Shown in pieces: positions 1 to 9,556 of a stretch of DNA of 64,000 nucleotides. The stretch covers positions 702,751-766,750 of the forward strand of contig NZ_HG005140.1 in NCBI RefSeq assembly GCF_000455265.1. The letters are read 5' to 3'. How positions within the stretch are numbered: the stretch's first letter is position 1; each line of letters starts with the position of its first letter. This DNA is from Paenibacillus antibioticophila. Lineage in GTDB: Bacteria; Bacillota; Bacilli; Paenibacillales; Paenibacillaceae. A program made the translations under genes and the position numbers. The notes below the pieces were generated by a model. That model did no database searches. It was not told where the DNA came from and saw only the letters and a list, made by a program, of their open reading frames with translations.

Positions 1-1
1 G

Positions 2-172
2 CAGGAGATTCTAAAGCTCGCAGCAGCCGGCTATCGCACCGGGGAAATCGCCAAGCAGCTGCATTTGTCCAGCGGGACGGTGCGCAATTACATCTCGGAG
101 ATACTGGGCAAGCTGGACGCCAAAAGCCGGATCGAAGCGATCCGGCTGGCAGAGGACAAGGGCTGGATTTGA
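2..172 (+). CDS. LuxR/NarL-type response regulator, C-terminal fragment
   Basis: The window opens inside this gene; 56 codons up to TGA are visible. They form a complete LuxR-type helix-turn-helix: EIAKQLHLSSGTVRNYISE is the recognition-helix region, followed by the usual LGKLDAKSRIEAIRLA dimerisation helix and a short WI ending. The GTVRNYISE wording is typical of the DesR/NarL response regulators of Bacillota, which bind DNA as dimers after phosphorylation of an N-terminal receiver domain. The receiver lies outside the window, so the signal and the partner kinase cannot be seen. The stop codon sits inside a terminator hairpin. Confidence 0.85.
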   Translation, partial: QEILKLAAAGYRTGEIAKQLHLSSGTVRNYISEILGKLDAKSRIEAIRLAEDKGWI

Positions 173-196
173 CGGCCCTTGTCCTTTATTTTATTG
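154..196 (+). terminator. Rho-independent terminator after LuxR gene
   Basis: A perfect 10-bp stem (GGACAAGGGC, 154-163, with GCCCTTGTCC, 175-184) encloses an 11-base loop and is followed by TTTATTTTATT. The LuxR stop codon lies in the loop. The T-rich tail on the plus side shows that it ends the LuxR transcript; the convergent TPR gene ends at 191, inside the same structure. Confidence 0.85.
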
Positions 197-1954
197 GACG
201 AATGGAACGGTTGGCTTCAATCGCTTCTTGACCGCACATACCTCATCAATCCGTTCCACATAACGCCGTATCAGCGATGCAGTAACCTCGTAGCGTTCAG
301 CAAGCACTTTATAGGTGAGCGGAAGATTGTGAAGCTTGGCGACCAGATATTCCAGCGCAGCTGCCCAGCCCTCAAGGTGTTTGATTTCCGGCACATTCGG
401 GTACATAGAGTCCAGGAACTCTATCCATAAGGATTTCAAATCCTGCAGCTTCTCTGCATCAAATTCTCCTTTGTTCTGCAGGGACACAAGATCAAGCACG
501 GCCTGCCATTCGACCTTCCAGACCGGCAGTCTATGAGCTTCTCCTTGCAGCGCACCGGCAAGCTCACGCTCCCTCATGGACGCCGCGCATTCCTGCTCGG
601 CACTCCAGTTCCGAAGCACAAATTGGGCAGTCTCTTTCAACTGAGGATCCTCGTCAGGATTCTGCAGGAAGGCCCGCAGCTCCAACTCCGCCTCATGATC
701 GGCAATATGCCGGAAGGCCTCGATCACTTGCAGCTTGACATTATCATCACCATGACGCAGCGCCCAGAAGCAGGACGCCCGAACGAGCGGATTCGCCAGC
801 AGGTCTTCTGTAAGCCCCTCTTCCGAGCCTTCCCAATGCTTCATCTGCTCCTCGAAGGGCAATTGATACTGGTAACTGATCACGGGCACAGACGAACTGC
901 TTGTCTCATTCTCTTCCTTGTCACGGCCCAATTCTTCCTGAAAAAGCGACAGCCACTCCAGGTAGTATTCAGCAACCTTGGAGGCAGGATCAAGGCTCTT
1001 CGCTTGCCGCCACAGCTTCTCTGCGGCCTGAAATCTTCCCGTATAAAAAGCAGCGGTAGCCGCATAGTGGTACAAAGACGGCTCAGGCACGATATCATCC
1101 TCCCGGAGCAAGCGGAGGAAGTGACTGTAGGCTGCCTCGTGGTCGCCGAGAATTCCCATCGTCGTAGCCAGCTTAAACACATGCTCCTGATGAAAAGGAA
1201 CAATTTTGCCGAGACGCCCCGAGAGGGCATTCAGCGCCTCTTGATCGCCCACATGCTGACTGAAAATCGCCAGATTGCAGAGCGCATGCAAATTCCCCGG
1301 CTCCTGCTGCAGCACCTCTTCCACCATATCCAGCGCCTTTTGAAACCGGCCCAGGTAATAATAGCCCAGCGCCAAATTATTACGGGCGGAATGGAAGTCC
1401 GGCTGCTTCTCCACGATCTCCTCCAGCAGCTTGACGGCTTGAACAAACTTGCCTTCCTCCAGCCACAAACGCGCGCGGTCATGCTCGACTACACCCTCCA
1501 TGGCTTTAATACTCGTTACCTTCGTCGGACGCTCCAATTCGAATTGAAGCAAGTCCATCATCTCTTCCGCTTCCTCCAGAAACTGGCCGCTGGCATCCCT
1601 CTCCAGATATGTGACCAGTGCCTGCTCCGCCGCTTCAAACATATTCATATTCGCATAATTATTAGCCATATAAAAATAGCATTCTGTCATGTTCGGATCG
1701 ATCTCATCCAGGACGATGGACAGGGCTGCATTCGAAGCCTCGAAGTCCCCCATCTCGGATAGAATCCCCGCCAGATTGCAATGATTTACCGGATTCTGCG
1801 GCTCATACTCCGCCGCTTTGCGAAAATACTTTAATGCCTTATCATAGTGGCGACGGTCCAGTGAAGAGACTGCCCGTTCAAAGAAAAAGCCCGCATCCAT
1901 CTCAAGCGGAAGCACTTTCCCCTCCTGCTGATCCGGTTCGCTATATTCTTTCAA
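191..1954 (-). CDS. tetratricopeptide repeat protein
   Basis: A 587-residue soluble protein made largely of TPR hairpins. An N-terminal set (about residues 20-150) contains ALKYFRKAAEYEPQNPVNHC and a second set (about 165-340) contains NNLALGYYYLGRFQKALDM. The C-terminal third (about 380-587) is helical with a HEAT-like stretch, and ends in a possible helix-turn-helix (VLAERYEVTASLIRRYVERI). TPRs are protein-binding scaffolds; no enzyme motif is seen and the partner is unknown. Start: AGGAGG at 1963-1968 overlaps the GTG at 1963, so that codon cannot be used. TTG at 1954 lies 8 nt downstream of the Shine-Dalgarno and is preferred. There is no signal peptide. Confidence 0.8.
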   Translation of the reverse strand: MKEYSEPDQQEGKVLPLEMDAGFFFERAVSSLDRRHYDKALKYFRKAAEYEPQNPVNHCNLAGILSEMGDFEASNAALSIVLDEIDPNMTECYFYMANNYANMNMFEAAEQALVTYLERDASGQFLEEAEEMMDLLQFELERPTKVTSIKAMEGVVEHDRARLWLEEGKFVQAVKLLEEIVEKQPDFHSARNNLALGYYYLGRFQKALDMVEEVLQQEPGNLHALCNLAIFSQHVGDQEALNALSGRLGKIVPFHQEHVFKLATTMGILGDHEAAYSHFLRLLREDDIVPEPSLYHYAATAAFYTGRFQAAEKLWRQAKSLDPASKVAEYYLEWLSLFQEELGRDKEENETSSSSVPVISYQYQLPFEEQMKHWEGSEEGLTEDLLANPLVRASCFWALRHGDDNVKLQVIEAFRHIADHEAELELRAFLQNPDEDPQLKETAQFVLRNWSAEQECAASMRERELAGALQGEAHRLPVWKVEWQAVLDLVSLQNKGEFDAEKLQDLKSLWIEFLDSMYPNVPEIKHLEGWAAALEYLVAKLHNLPLTYKVLAERYEVTASLIRRYVERIDEVCAVKKRLKPTVPFVQ

Positions 1955-1991
1955 ACAAGGCACCTCCTATCTACCATCAAGTCTATTCTAT

Positions 1992-2187
1992 ATAAGTCTA
2001 AACTAATGGGATGTACGTAATGGGGCAACGTGTGATGTGTTCTTTCGATCGCTGTTGTTCACGGATTTCTCTGATTAAACTAAGCCATGATAGAGTAGAA
2101 ATCCGATCGCAAAGGCGAACGCTAACGCTTCTACAGTACACATCACACTTATGCCCTTTATACGTAACAATCAATAGTCAAACTTAT
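1992..2187 (+). repeat. dispersed ~195-bp hairpin repeat, copy 1
   Basis: This is the most diverged of four copies. The ends are ATAAGTCTAAACTA and TAGTCAAACTTAT. Inside are long arms: GTGTGATGTG pairs with CACATCACAC, and GGATTTCT pairs with AGAAATCC. Relative to the other copies the outer arm carries a compensated A-T to T-A change. It lies in the long intergenic space upstream of the TPR gene. It encodes no protein; an open frame across it is a by-product. It is probably a MITE-like, non-autonomous element. Confidence 0.75.
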
Positions 2188-2589
2188 GATAGTATGCCTA
2201 AGCAACTTAAAGAAGCTCTCAGCTCTACCTTACATTATACCATAGCGATAGCTGGCGTCCCATGTAAAATACAGGTGAAGGTGATAGGGGGACACAAGGG
2301 AATGAGGGGGAGCCTCCGTTTACCGCAGTGAATTTTTTTCCCTTAAATCCGCCATTCGAGGCTCGAACCCCATTTTAGTGAAGAATCTTCTCTTAAATTC
2401 CTCAAAATAATGGATTTCCCCAGTTTTAGCACACTCTAATATCAAAAATTTCACTAGAGGTGCTCTCGGCCTATTTCTCTGAAATGTAATGTCCTTTTGT
2501 TCACTGCAGCTGCTATCCCGTTAGAAAAGCTCCCTGGCACCATCGGCGCGGATGTGGCTATGGAGGTAATGAGCTTCCACAGCGAGCAG
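2188..2589. other. non-coding stretch with TAGTGAA-type short repeats
   Basis: No gene is supported here. TTTAGTGAAGAATCTTCTC near 2374 and an inverted AAATTTCACTA near 2446 resemble the TAGTGAAAAAACTT elements seen at 30300-30490, about 70 bp apart and in opposite orientation. The rest is featureless intergenic sequence between the TPR gene upstream region and the terminator of the flavin reductase gene. Confidence 0.4.
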
Positions 2590-2636
2590 ACAACAAAAAA
2601 CAAGGAGCTAAGCGAGAATAGACTGCTTAACTCCTT
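2590..2636 (-). terminator. terminator of flavin reductase gene
   Basis: Read on the minus strand, AAGGAGTTAAGC pairs with GCTTAGCTCCTT (one A-C mismatch) around an 11-base loop, followed by GTTTTTTGTTG. It starts about 35 bases after the stop of the flavoprotein gene at 2673. Confidence 0.75.
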
Positions 2637-2672
2637 AATTTCTTACAAATACCATCCTATTTTATTGCTGGA

Positions 2673-4580
<1,908 letters not shown>

Positions 4581-4582
4581 CT

Positions 4583-4588
4583 ATTATA
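4583..4588 (-). promoter_or_regulatory. possible -10 box for flavin reductase gene
   Basis: A consensus TATAAT is read on the minus strand about 95 bp upstream of the reductase start. No good -35 is seen 16-18 bp further up, which would suit a promoter that needs an activator such as the neighbouring AraC-type regulator. Weak evidence. Confidence 0.3.
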
Positions 4589-4694
4589 AGGCAGTTGCAA
4601 TCACAAGTATTTGCACGATTCAGATGTTTTTTATCTTTTTCGGGCTTTATTCCGGACAAGCTGCCATTTGAAATACAAGGAGCTGATAAGCGCG

Positions 4695-6314
4695 ATGAAC
4701 TCTATACAGAAAAAGCTCTTATTGTATGCGGGCAGTTGCTTTACGCTTCTGTTTCTTGCTCTGCTGGTTACGATTTATATGGAGATGAATCATACGGTGA
4801 TTCCCTTGAACAAAAGCTTGACCCAGCAGGTGCTGGACGCCCGCAGCGACCAAATCGATTATTGGTTTAATCAAAGAATTGGCGAAATTGATACGCTGGC
4901 TGCTCTAGCCTCTGACCATCAGTGGTCCAGGGAGCAGCTTCTGCAAGAGACGCATAGGCTGGAGAGGCGAAAGCGGGAAGAATATGAATCAATTCGCGTC
5001 GTGGATCTTCATGCCTTCTCCTGGGGAATGGAGGATAAGCCCTTCTCTATCTTGAATCGTCCCTACTACCAGCACCTTATCGAATCCAATGCCGATTATG
5101 TAGTCAGTCATCCGATTGTATCCAAAGCAAACGGCGTAGAGATTGTTGTTATCCTCTATCGCATTCAACCCCTGAAGAATGAAGAAGCTGCCTACATTGC
5201 CGCTGGGGTCTCGCTAGAGAAGATGAAGGAGATTGCAGAGGATATCTCCATGTACGACCAGCTTGGCAAGCTGATTGTGGGCGGAAGCGACGAGCCGGAG
5301 CAGCAGGCGATTGGGTGTAACCATAGCAAGGGGTGTGATGGAATCAGTGTATTTGAAGCCCCGATTGATAGTGTAAAGGGTTGGAAAATCGTTCTCGAGG
5401 TGCCGGATTCCGAGCTGTCTCTGGCTGTCGTAAGAACTCAGCGAACGGCTCTAATCGTAGGCCCTCTGCTGGGACTGATATTCATTCTATTACTGATGCT
5501 GCTGCTGACCTCTATTATTCGCCCCATTCAAGCGCTCCGTCAGGTGATGAAGAACGTGCAGCAGGGCAATCAGCATATACGTGCAGATGAATCGCGACAA
5601 GATGAAATTGGCGACCTGGCCCATAGCTTCAATGAAATGCTTGTACAACTGTATCGTTCCGAGCAAGAAAAGCAAGAAATCGAGCTCAAGCTGGTGCATG
5701 AACAGATCAAGCCGCATTTTTTGTACAACACCCTGGATACGATCCAATGGATGGCCGGAGAATACGGAGCTGATAATATCGTTGAGATGGTAGAGGCGCT
5801 CAGCACATACTTCAGACTGAGCCTTGGCCATGGAGAGACGTATATCTCACTGGAGCAGGAATTGTACCATGTTGAAAGCTACTTGCAAATCCAATGTGTG
5901 CGGTATGAGGAAATCCTCGATTATGAGCTGAGCTATGAAGAAGATATCCTACAATGCCCGGTCCTTCGCTTCATGCTTCAGCCGCTGGTTGAGAACGCCA
6001 TCTATCATGGCATTAAGCCGCTGGAAGACCGAAGATGCACGATCTCAATTCAGGCCTGCTCCACGGGAGATCAGCTTGTAATTCATGTGGCAAATGACGG
6101 CCTGCCAATCCCTTCAGACAAGCTCGTCAGAATCAACCAAATGCTGACGGAGGACAAACAAGACGGGGCCGTAGCCGGATTTGGCCTATACAGCGTAAAT
6201 CATCGAATCAGAATGCTATACGGGAAAGGGTATGGGCTGAAGATAAGCAGCAGCGAGGGGATGACCACAATGACGATCCTCCTGCCAAAAAATGATAGAA
6301 GAGAGTGTGAGTGA
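4695..6314 (+). CDS. YesM/LytS-family sensor histidine kinase
   Basis: A 539-residue membrane kinase. TM1 is about residues 8-29; an extracytoplasmic sensor of ~220 residues (Cache-like size) follows; TM2 is ~250-276 (VGPLLGLIFILLLMLLL). Then come a HAMP linker (IIRPIQALRQVMKNVQQGN...DEIGDLAHSFNEML), a His_kinase domain with the phospho-acceptor in IKPHFLYNTLDTIQWMA (His341), and a GHKL ATPase domain (LVENAIYHGIKPLE as N-box, GFGLYSVNHRI as G-box). This architecture is that of YesM-type kinases, which usually sense carbohydrates or small ligands. ATG 4695 follows AAGGAG at a rather long 12-nt spacing. The next gene, a YesN-type regulator, starts one base after its stop. Confidence 0.88.
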   Translation: MNSIQKKLLLYAGSCFTLLFLALLVTIYMEMNHTVIPLNKSLTQQVLDARSDQIDYWFNQRIGEIDTLAALASDHQWSREQLLQETHRLERRKREEYESIRVVDLHAFSWGMEDKPFSILNRPYYQHLIESNADYVVSHPIVSKANGVEIVVILYRIQPLKNEEAAYIAAGVSLEKMKEIAEDISMYDQLGKLIVGGSDEPEQQAIGCNHSKGCDGISVFEAPIDSVKGWKIVLEVPDSELSLAVVRTQRTALIVGPLLGLIFILLLMLLLTSIIRPIQALRQVMKNVQQGNQHIRADESRQDEIGDLAHSFNEMLVQLYRSEQEKQEIELKLVHEQIKPHFLYNTLDTIQWMAGEYGADNIVEMVEALSTYFRLSLGHGETYISLEQELYHVESYLQIQCVRYEEILDYELSYEEDILQCPVLRFMLQPLVENAIYHGIKPLEDRRCTISIQACSTGDQLVIHVANDGLPIPSDKLVRINQMLTEDKQDGAVAGFGLYSVNHRIRMLYGKGYGLKISSSEGMTTMTILLPKNDRRECE

Positions 6315-6315
6315 G

Positions 6316-7101
6316 ATGTGGAAAATCATGCTTGTAGATGACGAAACAATTATTCGACGCGGGTTGAGGCAGTTCATTGAAAGCAGTCACTCCCCCTTCA
6401 CTGTCGTTGCAGAAGCCAAAAATGCAGGGGAAGCTTTGCAGCAATTGGACCAGCTGCCTGCTCACGTCTGCTTCATTGATATTAATATGCCGAATATGAA
6501 CGGACTCGATCTAATCAGCTTACTGCACAAGCGGTTCCCTTCGATGGTGGTGGTCATTATTAGCGGATATGACAATTTCGAATATGCGCGTCAAGCCGTG
6601 CAGCTGCAGGCATTTGACTATGTCCTGAAGCCAGTCCCCAAGAGCGATCTGGAACAGCTTCTTCATCGTCTGGATACCCATCTGCAGCAGAAATTTCCGG
6701 ATCAGTCCCATACAAGGGCATCACAGGATACACCACTTCCCCATCGTATGATCTCCGGCGGCGACGGTACACTCTTGATCTACAAGGTAACGGAGTATAT
6801 CAACGATCATTATCAGGATCCCGAGCTAACCATCACCCGAGTAGCCGACTTATTTCATATGAATCCAACCTATCTCAGCAAGCGGATGAAGCAGGAGACC
6901 GGGCTCTCTTTTCTGGATTATGTAACCGGGCTAAGAATAGCCAAGGCCAAGGAGGTATTGGACGATGCAGCCTCCAATATTCGAATAAACAGCCTCGCCA
7001 CCAAGGTAGGCTATAAGAGCCAATACTATTTTAGCCGCGTGTTCAAAAACAAGGTCGGGCTGTCTCCGCTGGAGTATAAAAATAGGGGGCGGGGGGATTA
7101 G
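6316..7101 (+). CDS. YesN-type response regulator (REC + AraC HTH)
   Basis: A 261-residue regulator paired with the kinase just upstream. The receiver domain (1-~120) has the acidic pair in MLVDDE, the phospho-acceptor Asp55 in CFIDINMPNMNG and the conserved Lys105 in DYVLKP. The C-terminal ~100 residues form an AraC/XylS double helix-turn-helix (ITRVADLFHMNPTYLSKRMK, then INSLATKVGYKSQYYFSRVF). Family members activate neighbouring genes when phosphorylated. The divergent lipoprotein flavin reductase is the obvious candidate target; this is inference. An upstream in-frame ATG at 6292 would overlap the kinase, so ATG 6316 is preferred; its Shine-Dalgarno is weak, consistent with translational coupling. 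Confidence 0.88.
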   Translation: MWKIMLVDDETIIRRGLRQFIESSHSPFTVVAEAKNAGEALQQLDQLPAHVCFIDINMPNMNGLDLISLLHKRFPSMVVVIISGYDNFEYARQAVQLQAFDYVLKPVPKSDLEQLLHRLDTHLQQKFPDQSHTRASQDTPLPHRMISGGDGTLLIYKVTEYINDHYQDPELTITRVADLFHMNPTYLSKRMKQETGLSFLDYVTGLRIAKAKEVLDDAASNIRINSLATKVGYKSQYYFSRVFKNKVGLSPLEYKNRGRGD

Positions 7102-7253
7102 ACGAGCTTTAACTATGAGCAAGAGAGAGGCTTGCAGAGCTTGAATACCTCGCAGCACAGTACAGCAATGATTTAATTACTATATCTATCATCCCGGATC
7201 AAGTATCCTTTGATGTAACAGATGAACGCAGTATATAAAGAGGTGAAATGATT

Positions 7254-7805
7254 TTGGCAACCAGACGTTTCCGCGCTTATGCAACGAAAGAAGATTTATA
7301 TGCTGTCTTCACTCAACTTCAAGAAAATTTGAAGGTTTATTACACGCCCACGTATTCAGACATAGGTGCTATTCAGATTGATGATATTACTAAAATTGAA
7401 ACATTCGGTACAAATCGCTATGGCAGTCATATTGGATATAATCAATTTCTTGTATTTCATGAACATCAAAAATGTGTATGGAGACAGTATCAATGCAAAA
7501 GTGAGCATGGTGTAAGAACCAGATATTCTTCTCACTGTGATGAAAATCAAGAATACATTGATATAGATTTGGGTGGAGTACACCAGTCTGCTGCTCTTTT
7601 CCCTACGACAATCAGTACCATACATTATGATGTTGAAGCTTCAAAGGAGCTATATAATAGCATTCGCAAAATTTTCAGGAAACTTTCTGTGAAATCACTT
7701 AATGGTTATTTCATATGCCCAAATGCATATGAGAAACGGGCGGATTTTCGATTCTGTATTATTGATATCAAATCACCCGTCGAATACGATTTTAACGTAG
7801 AATAA
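7254..7805 (+). CDS. hypothetical protein, AT-rich orphan
   Basis: A 183-residue protein that I do not recognise. It has no membrane segment or signal peptide. It contains many Tyr, His and Cys residues but no clear metal motif (HEHQKCVWRQYQC and SSHCDENQEYIDID are the most distinctive stretches). The mixed beta-strand pattern suggests a small globular domain. Start: AGGTG at 7241-7245 is only 2 nt from the ATG at 7248 but 8 nt from the in-frame TTG at 7254, so TTG is preferred. Base composition is clearly more AT-rich than the flanking genes. It sits beside a broken gene and a duplication scar, which suggests acquired or unstable sequence. Confidence 0.6.
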   Translation: MATRRFRAYATKEDLYAVFTQLQENLKVYYTPTYSDIGAIQIDDITKIETFGTNRYGSHIGYNQFLVFHEHQKCVWRQYQCKSEHGVRTRYSSHCDENQEYIDIDLGGVHQSAALFPTTISTIHYDVEASKELYNSIRKIFRKLSVKSLNGYFICPNAYEKRADFRFCIIDIKSPVEYDFNVE

Positions 7806-7825
7806 AATAAATTTATGCAGCAGGA

Positions 7826-8562
7826 TTGCAGGTTATATGTCAGAAAAGGATACTGTAATACTTCCCAATAGATAACATTTGTTGTGATTGTGTTCGGATC
7901 ATTATCAAAGTAAACAGCAATCGAAAATGGCTCTAAAATAGGATCGGAGACGGTACTTTCCCAGGTTATTCTCCCTGCCTTAAGCAAAATATTAGAACGA
8001 TCCCCTATTGTATACTGACCCATGGCAACCGCCTTACCACTTTCAATTTTTACAACAGTATGCGTAAGGCCATCATTAACTCATACATATCTGCTTTTCC
8101 TTCAGGGAAACGATAAGTCACATCTCTTCTTGTAGCAAATCCAATCGTCTTAAAATCAGCCACTATGGGGAGAGAAATCGCTGCTTTACGAGCCGATACT
8201 AAATCAGACGGGTCTAGCACATCAGTGTTCAAAGTATGCTCTGAAGATATCACGAAGATGATGTTGCGAATGGTTTCATAATGCATTTGATAGCCCATGC
8301 TTTCGGAAACAAATCGAATAGGTACGAGCACACGACCGTGCTTACTTTGAGCAGGAACACTCATTTCAATTCGTTTTCCATTTTTATAAGCAATGTTGCT
8401 CTCTGGGGTAATAGTTAATACATCACCAGAGGTATTCTTAATTGTCACTGTCCTAGAATTTGCATCCCAACTATTGGACAAGCCCAAAGAAGTAAGCGTA
8501 CGAATAGGAATCAGTAGACTTAACATTAATTTCATACCATTTTACATTGCTGCTGGTTGCCG
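7826..8562 (-). pseudogene. broken copper amine oxidase-type stalk-domain protein
   Basis: The first open part (8050-8535) encodes LLIPIRTLTSLGLSNSWD and GRVLVPIRFVSESMGYQMHY, two halves of a copper amine oxidase N-terminal-like stalk domain; both show the VPIR...E.LG signature. Near 8076 the frame breaks: the protein continues in another frame as GLTHTVVKIESGKAVAMGQY, and one extra A in TTAATGATGG would restore it. The N-terminal signal peptide and start are missing, with an in-frame TAA just upstream of the first Met, close to the scar at 8572. Stalk domains normally carry cell-surface proteins in Paenibacillus. The C-terminal limit is uncertain, so the left boundary is approximate. Confidence 0.65.
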
Positions 8563-8571
8563 CATAAGGAA

Positions 8572-8624
8572 CGGTATCAGGCGATGTATTGCGGACTGTG
8601 CCGCGTGCTTGATGAAAGACATGG
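8572..8624 (+). pseudogene. 53-bp fragment of the DUF5685 gene
   Basis: 53 bases are identical to 23484-23536 in the DUF5685 gene and would encode [19 protein letters not shown] few more matching bases lie to the left (ATAAG at 8564, versus 23476). To the right the similarity ends abruptly and a run of G follows near 8641. Both copies point the same way and flank the whole tail module, so this is a recombination scar, a remnant of a second gene copy, or one arm of an att-like duplication. Confidence 0.75.
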
Positions 8625-8797
8625 AGGATACGGGCCTGAAGGGGGGGGAATTGCCCTAGTTGTTTTTGCCGGTTGATACAACGTTAATTGTGCCGATGAT
8701 TGTGATTACGGAAAGAAATCCCGACAGCAGGTTGGTGAATGGGCAACTAAGAGTCCACAGGCTAATGAGGAGAATGGGGCCCACTTGGGATCACGCT

Positions 8798-8841
8798 AAA
8801 AAGCAGGCCGACCTTGGAGAATCCCCAGGATCGACCTTTTT
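8798..8841 (-). terminator. terminator of the phage tail operon
   Basis: Read on the minus strand, AAAAAGGTCGATC and TGG pair with CCA and GGTCGGCC...CTTTTT around a GGATTCT loop, giving a stem of about 12 pairs with G-T wobbles and a run of five T. It lies just beyond the last small gene (8873) and marks the end of the tail operon. It could also work on the other strand. Confidence 0.7.
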
Positions 8842-8872
8842 GAAGTTACATAGTAGCGCATATCGTGATTAC

Positions 8873-8980
8873 CTAATTGGCACGGTCCATGAGCTCCTGA
8901 ACCTGCTCTTTCCAGCGCAAAGGTACATCTTCGATGGACTTTAATCCTTTTTGAATTAAATCAACATAAATTTTAGCCAT
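8873..8980 (-). CDS. small phage protein, CD1375 family
   Basis: A 35-residue protein beginning MAKIYVDLIQKGLKSIEDVP and continuing LRWKEQVQELMDRAN. This matches the small CD1375-type (XkdX-position) proteins found after the tail fibre genes of many Bacillota phages; their role is not known. ATG 8980 lies 10 bases after a full AGGAGGTGA Shine-Dalgarno. It is the last gene of the operon, followed by a terminator; holin and amidase genes, which usually come next in PBSX-like clusters, are absent. Confidence 0.8.
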   Translation of the reverse strand: MAKIYVDLIQKGLKSIEDVPLRWKEQVQELMDRAN

Positions 8981-8995
8981 TGCTCTCATCACCTC

Positions 8996-9556
8996 CTAAT
9001 GAACTGCCACCAATTCAGCTAACTCGGCAAGAGCTAGTTGCATTTGTGTTCTGTCCGTTTCGTTAGCCTCTGCCAACTCGGTGAGAGCCAGCTTCAACTC
9101 CATGTTTTCCTGTTGCAAACGCTCCAGCTCAGTAGGCTGTTTCGGGGGATTTAAGGCTTCAATCTCTGATGGCGTGAGGCCCTCCAACCAGAGTTGGGGT
9201 TGTGCAGGCAACTGATGCATTGGCGGATCGCTGCGCTCATCCTCCGGTAGACTACTCCACTCTGCATAAGCTGTGTTGTACTCCTCTTGTACAGTAGACA
9301 AGTTGTCTTGATAGTCCTCCCAGGCAGTCATATCAAATCGCGGAAGGTACAATCCCGGCGTAACAGGCAGGCCCACCATGTAGCCGGCAATCTCCGGCTC
9401 CTGTTTAGCTGGCTGCTCATCCACGGTCCCCGTTTCCAATGGCAACTCTGGTACTGGCAACTCGGCATAAAAAGGGACGACCCCAGAAAAGGCATCGTCC
9501 ACTAAGGCGTCCTCTAAATAGAGGCCTTCTGTATTTACTTTGGGTATGGCTTTCAT
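8996..9556 (-). CDS. phage tail fibre-associated protein (XkdW position)
   Basis: A 186-residue protein. The proline-rich N-terminal half (GYMVGLPVTPGLYLPRFDM; WEDYQDNLSTVQEEYNTAYA) is followed from ~135 by an acidic heptad-like coiled coil (ELERLQQENMELKLALTELA). Its ATGA start overlaps the end of the tail fibre gene, as is common for fibre partners or assembly chaperones. In PBSX-like clusters this slot holds XkdW-like proteins of unclear role. Function beyond fibre association is inferred from position only. Confidence 0.65.
   Translation of the reverse strand: MKAIPKVNTEGLYLEDALVDDAFSGVVPFYAELPVPELPLETGTVDEQPAKQEPEIAGYMVGLPVTPGLYLPRFDMTAWEDYQDNLSTVQEEYNTAYAEWSSLPEDERSDPPMHQLPAQPQLWLEGLTPSEIEALNPPKQPTELERLQQENMELKLALTELAEANETDRTQMQLALAELAELVAVH

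Noticed and set aside
533-1762. Long plus-strand reading frame of 409 codons
   Set aside because: It lies wholly antisense to the TPR gene, lacks a ribosome site, and has the Leu/Arg/Gln-rich composition of a mirror frame.
2011-2331. Possible 106-residue protein
   Set aside because: It runs through repeat copy 1; the same place in the other copies has no conserved frame.
8660-8944. Plus-strand 94-codon frame in the scar region
   Set aside because: Crosses the tail operon terminator and is antisense to the CD1375-type gene; no ribosome site or protein-like motif.
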